This document shows, piece after piece, positions 24,699 through 35,660 of a DNA stretch of 64,000 nt (within the stretch, counting starts at the first letter, position 1; every line of letters begins with the position of its first letter). The notes beneath the pieces are model-generated. The model saw nothing but the letters and a program-made list of their open reading frames with translations. It was not told where the DNA came from and made no database searches. The stretch comes from Medicago truncatula. Taxonomy: Eukaryota; Streptophyta; Magnoliopsida; Fabales; Fabaceae. The stretch covers positions 49,969,755 to 50,033,754 of the forward strand of contig NC_053048.1 in assembly GCF_003473485.1 (NCBI RefSeq). The letters are read 5' to 3'. Made by a program: the position numbers and the translations under genes.

Positions 24699-24969
24699 CC
24701 TAAAAACTCTTAAATTTTTCAATGATTTTTTTAATATAAGTTTAGAACATTACAAAAGGTTCGTTTACTAAAATTTAGAATTATTTAACATGGAATAAAT
24801 TAAATATGATTTTTTTTTAAAAGACAAAAGTTTGAAATAAAAGTAACAAAAATCTGGACGCAGAAATAAAATTTTGAGATAAGTTTTTGGAGATGAACTT
24901 TTCGTAATGTTCTTGACACTTGTGCAAAAAATTGTTTAAAATCTTAAAAGTTTAAGCATAATTAAACAA

Positions 24970-25135
24970 ATGGATAATGTTTCATGAACACCTTTGTTTC
25001 CATACACACATTGTACACTCCCATGTAAGAGTGTGTGAGTTTTTTGTGTGTGTGGGGACCATATGAACACATGTCACAATTGTATGTGGGTGTATAAGTG
25101 GTACATGCCACCTAAGGTGGTTTATGTATCACTAC
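24970..25135. repeat. Dispersed ~160-200-bp repeat, copy C
   Basis: Contains gataatgtttcatgaacacc, 'tgtacactcccatgtaagag', 'tgtggggaccatatgaacacatgtcac', gtatgtgggtgtataagtgg and ccacctaaggtggtttatg. It is the best copy for seeing that the ends are weakly inverted. Confidence 0.55.
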
Positions 25136-25139
25136 CCTA

Positions 25140-25475
25140 AACAAATTTAGATTTAGTAAGGACTAAAATTGAGTGCATAATTTTTTTATATGAACTAAAA
25201 ACACTATTAAAATTAAGTAAGGACTAAACTTAAAAGGTCCCAATTTTATAGGGATAAAAAACATATGATGTCATTTACCACATGGCAGCCATGTCACTTG
25301 AAATGTCCATGTGGCATGTCTGGGTCAGCATTCCGTTAGCCTAGTCAGCACTGTTTGACGGCAAAAACCAAACTTACAAACGGAAAAAAAGGTTGGGGAT
25401 GAAAAATTTAATAAAATTTTAATAGGGACCAATGTTAGAAGCTCGCTTATTTGTAGGGATCTTAAACATACGGCA
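25140..25475. repeat. Degenerate fold-back element remnant
   Basis: Reads 'aagtaaggactaaacttaaaagg...', then gccatgtcacttgaaatgtccatgtggcatg, then 'tagggaccaatgttag...gtagggatcttaaac'. The block order is that of a legume fold-back transposon, but the termini and target duplication have decayed. Confidence 0.4.
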
Positions 25476-27164
25476 AATTCTATGGTACACCCAAACATAT
25501 GAGTGCATTGGTACACCAAATCATTAAATTAGTAGTTAAATGTGTTATTTTTTGATGAGAAAAATTGTTTTCTATCACCTATAATTATAATAATTAAATC
25601 TTATTTATCAAAAACATCGACGAAATAAAATTTGATTTTTCTGAATTTTTAGTACTCGTAATAGAGAATTTTGATTATTTTTTACAATAAAATGTAAAAA
25701 AAATTAGTATGATTTTTATAAACAATGAAATGATGTTTTTTTCTTATGAAATGATATTTTCTAAAATATAAATATCAACAAATAGTTTTTTATTTCATAA
25801 AAATAATAGTTAATTTATAAATTTTTGAAGTAAAAATATCGGTACACCTTAATTTACGGATGTACAATAGAAGTTCCCTAAACATAATAATTAACTCTAA
25901 AACAAACTACGACTGATTTCTAATAAGAGATGTATACACGGTTGTTTGGGATTGCCGTTTCTTTTCTCTTTTGAAACTGATTGTTATGCCAATTGCAATA
26001 TCGAACCTTCCATCCATATCCATATGCCATAATCTCTCCATTCTGCTCACAACCGTCATGTGATAATCGTTCCTTCCATTGAAAGATATCGAGTCTCTCA
26101 ACTTCAATAAAACAGTCACCTACTCCATCTCTAGTTTCATACTAACCTCTCATTTTCGACTTTACAAAATATCTCCCACCATTGCTTCTTTATCGTCAGC
26201 CACATTAAACAACCGATTAAAGTGCTCTCAAAAGCTCCTGCCGTCTAGCCATGGCTCCTTTATCGTCAGCCATGACCTTTTAAAAAATGTGCATTAATTT
26301 TGCTTTGGTTTTTTTATTTTTGTACTTCTGCTCCTAACTTGGGATACTTATTGATCGTCCCTTGATTTTGTGTGTTCTTTCACATGATCTATTGTTTCAG
26401 ATTGATCTTGTTTTAGGAGAAAAGTATATTGCTTGAGTCATACCAGCTGGTGTCACAAAAATAGAAACTTTTAAAAGGGATTTCCTTATGCCTCATCTCT
26501 TGATATTTAAAAGATTCCTTCTGTTGGATCGTGAGCAGCGTGGGAGATCATCACATTAGGTCATACTACCATTGTTAGGTTATGAAAGGGTTTGAGGATC
26601 ATCACATTAAACTTTGAGAAATCACATAAGTAACTTGAACACCATATTTTAGCCCTAAACCTTAAGACGGTTCAAATCTCTAAGACAGTTTTAAATTTTT
26701 TGTTTAATATAAAATTGCGGTATTGAAATCAGGGTCTATTTTGAACTAAATTGCAGCCACTTTGCTTCATAAATCGGGTTTTATGAAAAATGGTTTGGTT
26801 ATCAAACTAAAACCATTTAAATGGATTGGTTCTATGATTTGGTTAACCATGCAGACCCCTGGTGGGTTATCCTGTATTTTCCACACTTATAAAATAATCG
26901 AAAATCATGATCAATGTGTAAGACTCGGATATATTTTAGAAAATTGTGACATAGGCAGATGGAAATAGTTTTTCTAGAAATAGTAGGGAAACACTATATT
27001 TTATGGGGACAACTCTTTTAGTATTTAATTTATAGGGGACACCCTATAATAGATGAAAGTAGGTGAAACTAGTTTTTTGTATTAAGAAAATATTTTTCTA
27101 AAGCTTTAGTGATCAATTTAATGTTCTTTTCCTAAAATCAAATTTTTTTTTTGTCAAGTAGTCT
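25476..27164. other. Intergenic sequence; possible retroelement debris
   Basis: Around 25900-26290 the minus strand reads broken pieces such as VADDKEAM and DGVGDCFIEVERL, reminiscent of a non-LTR reverse-transcriptase polyprotein, but I cannot confirm it. The phrase tttatcgtcagccac/atgac repeats at 26190 and 26260. No gene is supported. Confidence 0.3.
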
Positions 27165-28000
27165 AGTAGGTAGAATTCACCTTTTTTAAAGTGAATAAGT
27201 GGAGTGTCCGTAGTTCGAACCTCGATCCCTACCTATAACAATGTATGTCCCTGTCAGAGCTGTCAAAATAGGTCGGGCCCGTTTAGCCCAATTAATTATA
27301 GGGCTTGGGTCTTAAATATTGAGCCCAAATTTTAATAGGGCTTTTTAGCCTGGCCCTAAAAAGATAGGTACCCATTAGGGCTAGCCCGAACGGGCCGCGG
27401 GTAGCCCGTTAGCCCGCATAACAAAAAAAATCCTATAAATTATATATATTTTTCAAATAATTCTTTCCTTAGTTGATTATCAAAGTAAAAAATAAAAGTG
27501 AAAATTCAATGAATTAACACATGAATGTAATATAAAATTATATTTACTCGTTTCGTTATTTATAATTTTAAAGATCAAATATATAAATATCTATAACTTT
27601 TTTTTAGGAAAGTAAATATCTATAACCATAACGTATCTAATTTATATAAAATTGTTTTCCTCGCCGTTTTAGTTTACGACTAGTGTACGAAAATGTTTAC
27701 AATTTATTTTTGTGCTGGACATTATTTAAACATATTAAAAACTTATTTATAGAAAAATCTATAGGAGTATTTTATAGTACTTTTTTATATAAAAAAAAAT
27801 GTAATTTTTAATACGGGCCGGTCCGTTAACCCGCTGCCTGTGTAGGGCCGGGCTCGGGTAGTATATTTCAAGTCCGTTTTACAACCGAGCTTTTTGGCCC
27901 GGCCCAATAAAACCCGAAGCTCGGTAGGGCCGGACCGCCTATTTTAACAGCTCCCTGCCAACTAAACTATGCTCACGGGACAAAATCAATTTTGTTTAAA
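27165..28000 (-). repeat. tRNA-derived SINE (antisense), split by a hAT-type insertion
   Basis: On the minus strand, 28000-27953 reads 'gtcccgtgagcatagtttagttggcaggg' (A-box-like) and 27256-27165 reads 'gacatacattgttataggtagggatcgaggttcgaactacgg' (B box ggttcgaac). Together they match the uninterrupted copy at 45675-45755 (gtgagcttaactcagttgat ... ggtttgaacccc). The two halves are separated exactly by the element at 27257-27952. Confidence 0.7.
27257..27952. mobile_element. hAT-type non-autonomous element inside a SINE
   Basis: Ends gagctgtcaaaataggtc and 'ggaccgcctattttaacagct' are inverted repeats. The subterminal regions are rich in gggcc/ggccc. Flanks are ccctgtca (27249-27256) and ccctgcca (27953-27960), an 8-bp duplication with one mismatch, as expected for hAT. 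The interior is AT-rich with no transposase. Confidence 0.75.
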
Positions 28001-28964
28001 CAGTTCTTCTGTAGCACTAATTGTGTTAAATAAATAACTTATTTTTATATTTTACTTCCTTAACACAATCAACTTTTTACGTTATACAAATTAAACTGTA
28101 ATATTGTATATTTAAATTAAAAAATTAACTGATGTATTTTTATTTGAAATGAAAACCTCAATGACAACTACTTTTCTACGAGTCATATTACCAATTATTT
28201 GATTTTATTTTATATTAAATTTGTGGATTAATAATAGTCACTAGAGGTGGAGATAGGTTGGACTAAGTTAAGTTTTGCAAGATCAAAGTCTAACCTGTCA
28301 AAAAATTTAAGGCTTAAGCTTGATCGGTAGCTTATCAAAGACTTATATTTTAGGTATGAGTCTGATCAGTCAAAAATATGATATTACTTGTTAGCCTGTT
28401 TACAACACTATAACATATGGACGTATTTAAATAAGTAATCTGATATAAGTTTAAACAGATTGAAAAATTAAAGGATCAAAGCGCTTGAACACTCTTAGAG
28501 ACTAATATATTACCAAATCAAAGTGACATTCCTAGTACAAGATGTACTAAGGAAGACACAAAAGAGTCTGTACAATATTTACAAGCTAGAAATAGGAAAG
28601 AGCACTAAAAGCAAAGAAATAACTATCAGTCTATGCCCAATAATATGGTAGACAGACTAAGCCACCAACCATAATAATTGAGGAAAAGAGAATCAACTTT
28701 AACCTTCAACCACATGAAAGTGAGGGACTTAATCTTATTTACCAGACACACAATTGAGCAAACCTTTTGATATTTAACTAGAGCTTTTAAATTTTTTGAC
28801 CATGTTTGATATCATATACTTTATTTTAATTCTAGTTTACAGTAATACATTTAAATATATGAAAAATTAATATAGAAATAAGCTTAAATTTAAAAAGTTA
28901 ACAAATTTATAATTTAATTAAAAGTATAAAATTTAATATAATAATAAAAGATAAGAGAAATTCC
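28001..28964. other. AT-rich intergenic sequence
   Basis: No gene recognised. 28240-28400 has repeat-like text (ggttggactaagttaag...) seen around degenerate DNA transposons. Nothing else could be identified. Confidence 0.3.
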
Positions 28965-29495
28965 GAGTTTTCTAGTGAGAGAAACTCTAACTTCTCTCTA
29001 AACTTTCTTTCTCCTTCGTTCATCGAGGAGGGGTGGTTTTAGGTCATTTTTTGACCTAGAATCACCACTCTACATCTTTTTCTCCCCTTTTCGATCAATC
29101 TAAATAAGTGGTTTTCACATATATAAAGTTTTTCCTTTTGTGTTCTTTTGTGATTTCGTCGTCTAAGTGCGGCGTTGTGTTGTTCGTCGTCTTGTGCGGC
29201 GTTTGATTTCTCGTTTTATCGCGGTGTTCGTTTAGTTCTTATTGAAAGATCGACATCAGTCAATAACAAATTCAACCAATGATTTGGGCGTCAACGTTGC
29301 AGATCCGGAAGGATGGGTATTTCGGTGACTTAGGTTTTATCATATTATATGTAGGCATTTTGCCGTTGTATGCTATTAACTTGGGTGTTGTGAGTTCGTT
29401 CGCAGATTCACCCTTTACGTTTTTAGCGATGTTTGTATCTGATGGACTCTATCAATTTGAATGAATATCGTTTTGTTTTTGTCAAAAAAATATAA
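28965..29495 (+). repeat. Possible short retroelement ending in poly(A)
   Basis: Starts gagaaattccgagttttc, is locally GC-richer with several tgcggcg motifs, and ends tttttgtcaaaaaaatataataataaaaaa. An abrupt, compositionally distinct 0.5-kb segment with an A-rich 3' end suggests a LINE-derived or SINE-like insertion. It contains a 61-codon open frame without recognisable domain. Confidence 0.35.
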
Positions 29496-29639
29496 TAATA
29501 AAAAAATATTGTCATTCTACTTAAATATGCCGATATGGTAATCCTAAAGTAATTTTCTTATGATTCGTAACTAGTTTTTTTTTTTTTTTTTTTTTTTTTA
29601 ATTAAACAAAAGATTTCTAAAAAAAACCTTAACCTTTTC

Positions 29640-30070
29640 TAAAAAAATCGGTCAAATGCATCTAAAGGTCCTTTAAGTTTTTCATTTTTTCAAAAGTGTT
29701 CCTTTTAAGTTTCAAAATTCTAAACAAGTCCTTTTAGTTTGTGAATCGTTTCAAACAAGTCCTACTGTAGATAACATAGTTGGTAATTGCTTCGTTGAAC
29801 TCATCTTTGATATCAAATCTGACTCCTAACATCCACTTAAAATTAGTCATCTTTTTAGGCATGTCAAATTGTGGATAATGCTCTTTGTTGCTATCATCTG
29901 AATCATCACCATCATCCTCTAAAATGACTTGTTTGAAACGATTTAAAAACTAAAAGGACTTGTTTGAGACTTTTGAAACTTAAAGGACTTATTTGGAACT
30001 TTTGAAACTTAAAGGACGACTTTGAAAAAAACGAAAAACTTAAAAACCTTTAGATATATTTGACAAAAAA
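29640..30070. mobile_element. Degenerate fold-back element
   Basis: Left: caaatgcatctaaaggtcct followed by repeated 'aagtccttttag' blocks. Right: 'ctaaaaggacttgtttgaga...cctttagatatatttgac'. The two sides are inverted copies about 150 bp long around a 150-bp centre. The target duplication is not clear. It follows a poly(T) run at about 29577-29599. Confidence 0.55.
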
Positions 30071-30724
30071 AATTCGACCTAGGCCAGAATGTAGGGTGGT
30101 CAACTCCCATCCTTAATAGTCACGCATATTTTGTCTTTTGTCAAAGAAAAAAACAAGTTGCTCCTTCTTTTTCCTTAGGTGTACTACATTAATTAGCAAG
30201 TCATACATTTCAACCTGCATTAAATTTGTTACCAACAAAAAAACCTAAATTAAATTTAGAGTTGAACTTAATAACATATACGTGCATATTATTCCTCTTA
30301 TTATTATGGAAGAATTTGTCAAATTAGTTGTTTTTTTCTATATATAAAAGAAATTTAGGTGAGGGTAAAAAAGACATTAAGCTCAAAGAAAAATTACCAA
30401 ATGGTTTATATTTATCTTTCTCCAATAACTTTAGCAGGCTTGAGCCTAAAATCTCTAAAACATGTCTTTTTATCACTAGGTTAAACACTTGACATACATC
30501 TTTAAAATTATACTTTACTTTCTTATTTATCATGTTATAGATTTGAAGTTTTCACCTCTGTTTGACAATGACTAATCTTCGTCACATAAGTCGAATTCTT
30601 CCTTCCCGATCGATTTTTTTCCGTACACAAAAATAAAAATCGAACTCTTAATCACTTAAAAGATACAAGTCATTTCAAACTTTGGTAAATCCATTGTTGA
30701 TAGTATAAAATGATGATTTTATAA

Positions 30725-31365
30725 GGGTGTGTTTGGTAAAAATAAGTTATAAGCTAGCTGAAAAGTTAACTTATAGCTGATGACTGATAGTTGATAGCTT
30801 ATAGCTGAAAAGTTAGCTTATTAACATAAAAAGTGTTTGGTAAAATTAGTTGTTGAAGTGCTGATAAATATAAAATGACGTAAAATAGTATGTTTGTTTA
30901 ATTATTTTTATAAATCATATATACAATTTTTTTTGTTACATATATACAATTTTTATTACTTGATGTATTTCTTTTAAAATGTTAAAATTTATTTCAAAAT
31001 ATTTTCATCTTCACAATAATAAACGTGCTTTATGAATTCAATTGACATTTTTTATTCGACAAATAATAAAAGAAAGGTCATAAAAAATAGAGAACAACAA
31101 AATATAAAGAACTATAGGTAACTAGTTGTGAGGGAGGTTGGTTGCCGTAAGCAATTAGTGGGACCGTGGGTGGTTTATTTTTATATAAAAATAATAAAAT
31201 TAAATTGAAAGAAATTATAAGAAGCTATAAGCTACAAGCTTAAAAGCTACTTTAAATAGCTTTTCAAAAAAAGTTATAAGCTCATGAGAAAAACTTATTA
31301 CCAAACACGTCACATTTTAATCCAACAAACTTATAAGCTAGTTTTTTGTTTTACCAAACACAGTC
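30725..31365. mobile_element. Tourist-like MITE, internally deleted relative of the 47919-53103 Harbinger
   Basis: TAA|gggtgtgtttggtaaaa at the left, ttttaccaaacacagtc|TAA at the right (TAA at 30722-30724 and 31366-31368). The left 130 bp match the right terminus of the 5.2-kb element at 47919-53103 in reverse complement, and the right 120 bp match its left terminus. 641 bp, non-coding. Confidence 0.9.
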
Positions 31366-31368
31366 TAA

Positions 31369-32056
31369 GTGATACTAGTAACTTATTAATTTTGATTTTT
31401 ATACGCATAGTTAAGTGTGTAGACGTACGTAACATTATGTGTGTTAGTGAACATGAATTGAATATAAAAAGTACCTGAACTGAATGTTTCAAACTTACCA
31501 TCATGAAAAATTGGAAGCGATTGTCCTTTAGGGTAAATATCATCGTATTTTATGCTCACGTATCTTTTTCCATCATTTATCCCATTTATCTTTATTTCTC
31601 CTCATATCACATGTAGTAATTCTTTCGTTCTCCTAATTTACATCTCTAATCGACGGATATAACAATTTTATCTTGTAATAGAACCCAAAAATGGAGAGGT
31701 GCATGCGTACATTCAGAGTGTGTTAGCACTCAGTATTCGAGTCCATAGCAACAACAACGTGAAACCTCAAATTCCACCGTTACCGTTGGGGCGTCTAAAT
31801 GTATACACAAAATGTAATCGACCGAAATCTAAATACCCAAACCACATATATATTGGATTTAATCTATTCTTATAAAACTTATTAATAAAAAGAACTCCCT
31901 TATGTGCCCGTTGGGGTTGCTTGGCTGCTTGCTAATGTAAACCCAAACTAATAATGCATTTATAAACAGAAATCCCATAATTCATTTCATTTCATTCCAT
32001 TCTATCTACACTTCTCAAAGGACACACACTCCCTCCACAAACACCCACCATTTCCA
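31369..32056 (+). promoter_or_regulatory. Probable promoter and leader of the aspartic protease
   Basis: A TATA-like tttataaac at about 31959-31967 lies 90 bp before the start codon, followed by a CT/CA-rich leader free of ATG until 32057. The upstream boundary is set by the Tourist MITE ending at 31365. No other element is claimed. Confidence 0.5.
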
Positions 32057-33466
32057 ATGGCTTATCCTAACATTCTCTTTATCCTTTCTCTTCTCTTTCC
32101 CCTCCTCACATTCTCTTCTTCAAACCAAAACCCAAACACCATTACCCTCCCTCTTTCCCCTCTATTCACCAAATCCCCATCCTCAAATCTCTTCAACTCT
32201 CTCAAAACCGCTGCTACATCTTCTCTAACAAGAGCACACCACCTCAAAACCCCAAAATCAAATCACAACAAATCCAAATCCTCTCCCTCCACCAACACAC
32301 AAATTTTCTCCAAAAGCTATGGTGGTTACTCAATAAACCTCAATTTTGGAACACCACCACAAACCTTATCATTTGTCCTAGACACAGGTAGCAGTCTTGT
32401 TTGGTCCCCATGTACCTCTCGCTACCTCTGTTCCAATTGCAACTTCCCAAACATCAACCCAACAAAAATCCCAGTTTTCATCCCAAGAAACTCATCAACC
32501 AACAAAATCTTAGGCTGCACAAACCCCAAATGCGGTTATATTTTCGGACCCGACATCGAATCTCGTTGCCAAGGTTGCAATCCAAATACACAAAACTGTA
32601 ACAACATCACTTGCCCTTCTTATTTAGTGCAATACGGTTTAGGTTTAACCGCTGGTGTCTTACTATTAGATAACCTCAATTTTCCTGGCAAAACCGTAGC
32701 AAATTTTCTCGTAGGTTGTTCCATTGTATCTGACAGACAACCCTCTGGCATCGCTGGATTTGGTCGTGGAGAAGATTCTCTTCCATCGCAAATGGGTCTT
32801 AAAAGATTCTCTTATTGCTTACTTTCTCATCAATTTGACGACTCACCGGAAAATAGTAACCTCGTTTTGCAAGTTTCTTCCACCGGCGATAGAAAAACAA
32901 ACGGATTAAGCTACACACCGTTTCGAAACAACCCATCAACGAACAACACTGCATTTCTTGAATACTATTACGTGAATCTACGTAGTGTCGTCATCGGAGG
33001 AAAACGTGTTAAGATTCCAGAAATTGGAACCGACGGTAATGGTGGCACTATCGTTGATTCTGGATCAACGTTCACTTTCATGGAACGTAAAATCTACGAT
33101 TTGGTGGCAAAGGAGTTTGAAAAACAGCTTTCGAATTTCACAAGAGCGAAAGATATTGAAGGTGAATCAGGGTTGAGTCTCTGTTATGATTTCACCGGAG
33201 TGAAAACAGTGCCGTTTCCGGAGTTGGTGTTTCAGTTTAAGGGGGGTGCAAAAATGAAGTTACCGAATGACAATTATTTTTCTTTAGTTGGTGATGGTGA
33301 GGTTGCTTGTTTGACTGTTATAACTGACGGAGTTTCAGCACCGGAGAGAAGTGGTGGTCCGGCGATTATTTTGGGGAATTATCAGCAGCAGAATTTTAAC
33401 GTTGAGTATGATTTGGAAAATGAAAGATTTGGATTTGGACCTCAAAGATGTGAAAAAAGTGCATAA
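32057..33466 (+). CDS. Secreted aspartic protease, nepenthesin-like (A1 family)
   Basis: Pepsin-type endopeptidase of the atypical plant A1 group (nepenthesin/CND41/At4g16563-like). A single uninterrupted 469-aa frame. Residues 1-21 (ILFILSLLFPLLTFS) form a signal peptide; 22 to about 85 is a Ser/Thr/Lys-rich prosegment. The catalytic dyad is DTGSSLVW (Asp109) and DSGSTFTF (Asp334). Between them lies the Cys-rich nepenthesin-type insert with C-x2-C patterns (about 119-186), then LVGCSI, GIAGFGRGEDSLPSQ and FSYCLLSH. The C-terminal lobe ends GPAIILGNYQQQNFNVEYD and RFGFGPQRC. There is no hydrophobic C-terminal tail, so no GPI anchor; it is probably apoplastic or vacuolar. The length is normal and nothing is missing. 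The ATG follows a clean leader. The substrate is unknown; members act in development and pathogen response. Confidence 0.95.
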   Translation: MAYPNILFILSLLFPLLTFSSSNQNPNTITLPLSPLFTKSPSSNLFNSLKTAATSSLTRAHHLKTPKSNHNKSKSSPSTNTQIFSKSYGGYSINLNFGTPPQTLSFVLDTGSSLVWSPCTSRYLCSNCNFPNINPTKIPVFIPRNSSTNKILGCTNPKCGYIFGPDIESRCQGCNPNTQNCNNITCPSYLVQYGLGLTAGVLLLDNLNFPGKTVANFLVGCSIVSDRQPSGIAGFGRGEDSLPSQMGLKRFSYCLLSHQFDDSPENSNLVLQVSSTGDRKTNGLSYTPFRNNPSTNNTAFLEYYYVNLRSVVIGGKRVKIPEIGTDGNGGTIVDSGSTFTFMERKIYDLVAKEFEKQLSNFTRAKDIEGESGLSLCYDFTGVKTVPFPELVFQFKGGAKMKLPNDNYFSLVGDGEVACLTVITDGVSAPERSGGPAIILGNYQQQNFNVEYDLENERFGFGPQRCEKSA

Positions 33467-33878
33467 TTTTTTAAGTTTTGATCACAGATTGGAAATTATA
33501 CCGTTGCATGTGAACATGTGGTAGCTAATTAAACGCCGGTGAAAATGAAATCACGATGGTCATCGAATCTACGATGCGGCGTGGCGGCTAAGTTTATTAT
33601 TTATGATTTTTTTTTTTCTATTGTTTATGGGGGTCAATGGTGTAAGCATAAGATTACCCTTGGCTTTGTTTTTTTTTTTAATTATTTACTTTTGCATAAA
33701 GTTACCAAAAGTTAATTTAAATTTACATAAATAAATAAATGTATGCTTACTCATCGGTTTATCAAATCAAATCAAGTATATAAAGTAGGAACATGTAACA
33801 TTACTTTTGGTGTTTAAAGTTGAGAAATTAATAATGGACATATAGTTTGTTTTTTTTTGAAAGAGCCAAAGAGTTATA
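33467..33878. other. Protease 3' flank
   Basis: Probable 3' UTR and AT-rich intergenic DNA with T-runs. No further feature. Confidence 0.4.
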
Positions 33879-34163
33879 TTTCTTCCGTCCATATATCTAA
33901 GCATCAATTTGATTTTATTTTTGTCTTTAAATATAAACTCATTTTCAAATTGTTAGATCTATTTATTATTATTTTCCTAAACATACCATTAATTAATACT
34001 ACTAACTTGTCTTGAAATATGAAAAGTCAAATTTAATACACATACAAACATAAGACAATTTAATAATATTAACATATAAAAGAGACACATTAATTACACC
34101 ATCAACTTTTTTCTCAAGAAACGTGAAAAATGTAAAAGGGGCTTACATATGGGGTAGAGAGAG
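33879..34163. mobile_element. Stowaway-like MITE, same family as 43453-43746
   Basis: TA|tttcttccgtccatatatc at the left, 'catatggggtagagagag|TA' at the right. The interior shares a long segment with 43453-43746 (gaaatatgaaaa.tcaaattt, aatacacatac, aatattaaca.ataaaa.agacac). TA flanks and partly inverted ends fit Tc1/mariner MITEs, though the termini have decayed. Confidence 0.7.
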
Positions 34164-35489
34164 TATATATAAAGCATTTTTATTTAATTCTCTTAGACAA
34201 AGTGATATACCATGTAAAATTGAATTCGAGCCATCTCTTTCATTCATTGTCTATTTCTTTCTTATTTTACGATTTGTGTTTATCTTTATCTAAATTTTTG
34301 GGAGAAGATAAATTTCTTATTTTACGATTTATGTTTATCTTTCTCAAAATTTTAAAGAGAAGACAAAGGGAGAGAGAAAAGATAAAGAAATTCAAGAGAG
34401 AAAATCAAAAGAGACACATTTTAGAAGGAAGGAGAAGGAGAGACCATTTTGCATAAAATCACGTTGATGTACAATGTGTTTGGTATGGCCTTAGGACATG
34501 TAAAAGTACGGTAGAAAATTATGTTGTCGTAATAACCATGTTTTCCAGCTTCTGTCTTTTCACGCTGAAGGTGCATTGAGAACTGATATTTGACTTCCAA
34601 ACGTATTTTCAAACACACGGATAAACTAATAAGAGGATAATAATGTTCGAAAAAAAAAGTTACAAATCGAATCTTTTACACATTCTAAATATTTATTAAT
34701 TGAAAAGAAGTAGTGAATTTTTTTGAGCAAAAAATAAAATAAAATAGTAAAACAACCAAAAAAAGTAAAACAGAAGAATCGAATATGGTATTATGATCCA
34801 AGTCAATAAAAGAATGATATTATGATCATTGCCTGGCATGGAGTGATTCCCAAAAAAGACCTGCTGCACATGCCATGAACATATTCTTTAGTTTATTTTT
34901 GCGTTTTCCTTTAATAAAAATATAAGCTAAAAGAGCATGTTCTTTCGAAAAAGAAAAAAGAAAGTTTTCTTTCACGTGTGAGGAAATTAAAGTAAAGCGG
35001 TGAGTTTCTTATTATTCGTTGTTGTATTGTGGCTTCTGTGTTGTGTTATTTGGGTTTCTTATTTGAACTCTAATAAATGAAATTATTACATGATATAGTA
35101 AGCTCATGTTTCAGCTAGATATGAAATTTGAGAATGGCAATACTAATAATAGATGCGGTCCTCCTAGTTGCTAAACGTTACATGTAGTCATGTACTGCAG
35201 AGCAGTATTATTTTGTTATATATTGATACCGACATACTAGGTCAAACAATGCCAAATTACTACTTTGTTGCTATTTGTCACATGCATATATTATAACTTA
35301 CTTCGTCTAGTGACTTTATGATATATATACAGCAGAAGCGCAAGTCATTCCAATTACTACTTTTAACTGCGTCGAATGATTCAGAAAAATGATATGAAAT
35401 GTATAGTAGTTGTAGCAGGAAAGACAGGCATCTGTTTGGATTGTAGCGAGGTTTAGCTTATAGCTTGAGTGGTTAAACCCCTAAGTCAA
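34164..35489. other. Intergenic; ~55-bp tandem duplication at 34257-34367
   Basis: Two diverged copies of a 55-bp unit (tttcttattttacgattt ... agaagataaa) lie head to tail. The rest is AT-rich with no gene. Confidence 0.45.
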
Positions 35490-35660
35490 CCAACCCTTAG
35501 ACAAATCCACCACAAGACACTATAGATCTTAGAAATTATGGTTGAGTCTAACACAACCTCACAAAATCGACTTGTGAGGTGAGGATTGCCTCCACTTATA
35601 AACACATTGTCAAACCATCACATATCCGATGTGAGACTCTTAACAATAGGTGCCATCACA
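35490..35660. repeat. Dispersed legume repeat, second copy
   Basis: Contains cacaaaatcgacttgtgagg, gattgcctccacttataaac, ccatcacatatccgatgtg and 'agactcttaac'. Same order of blocks as 18725-18870. Confidence 0.6.
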
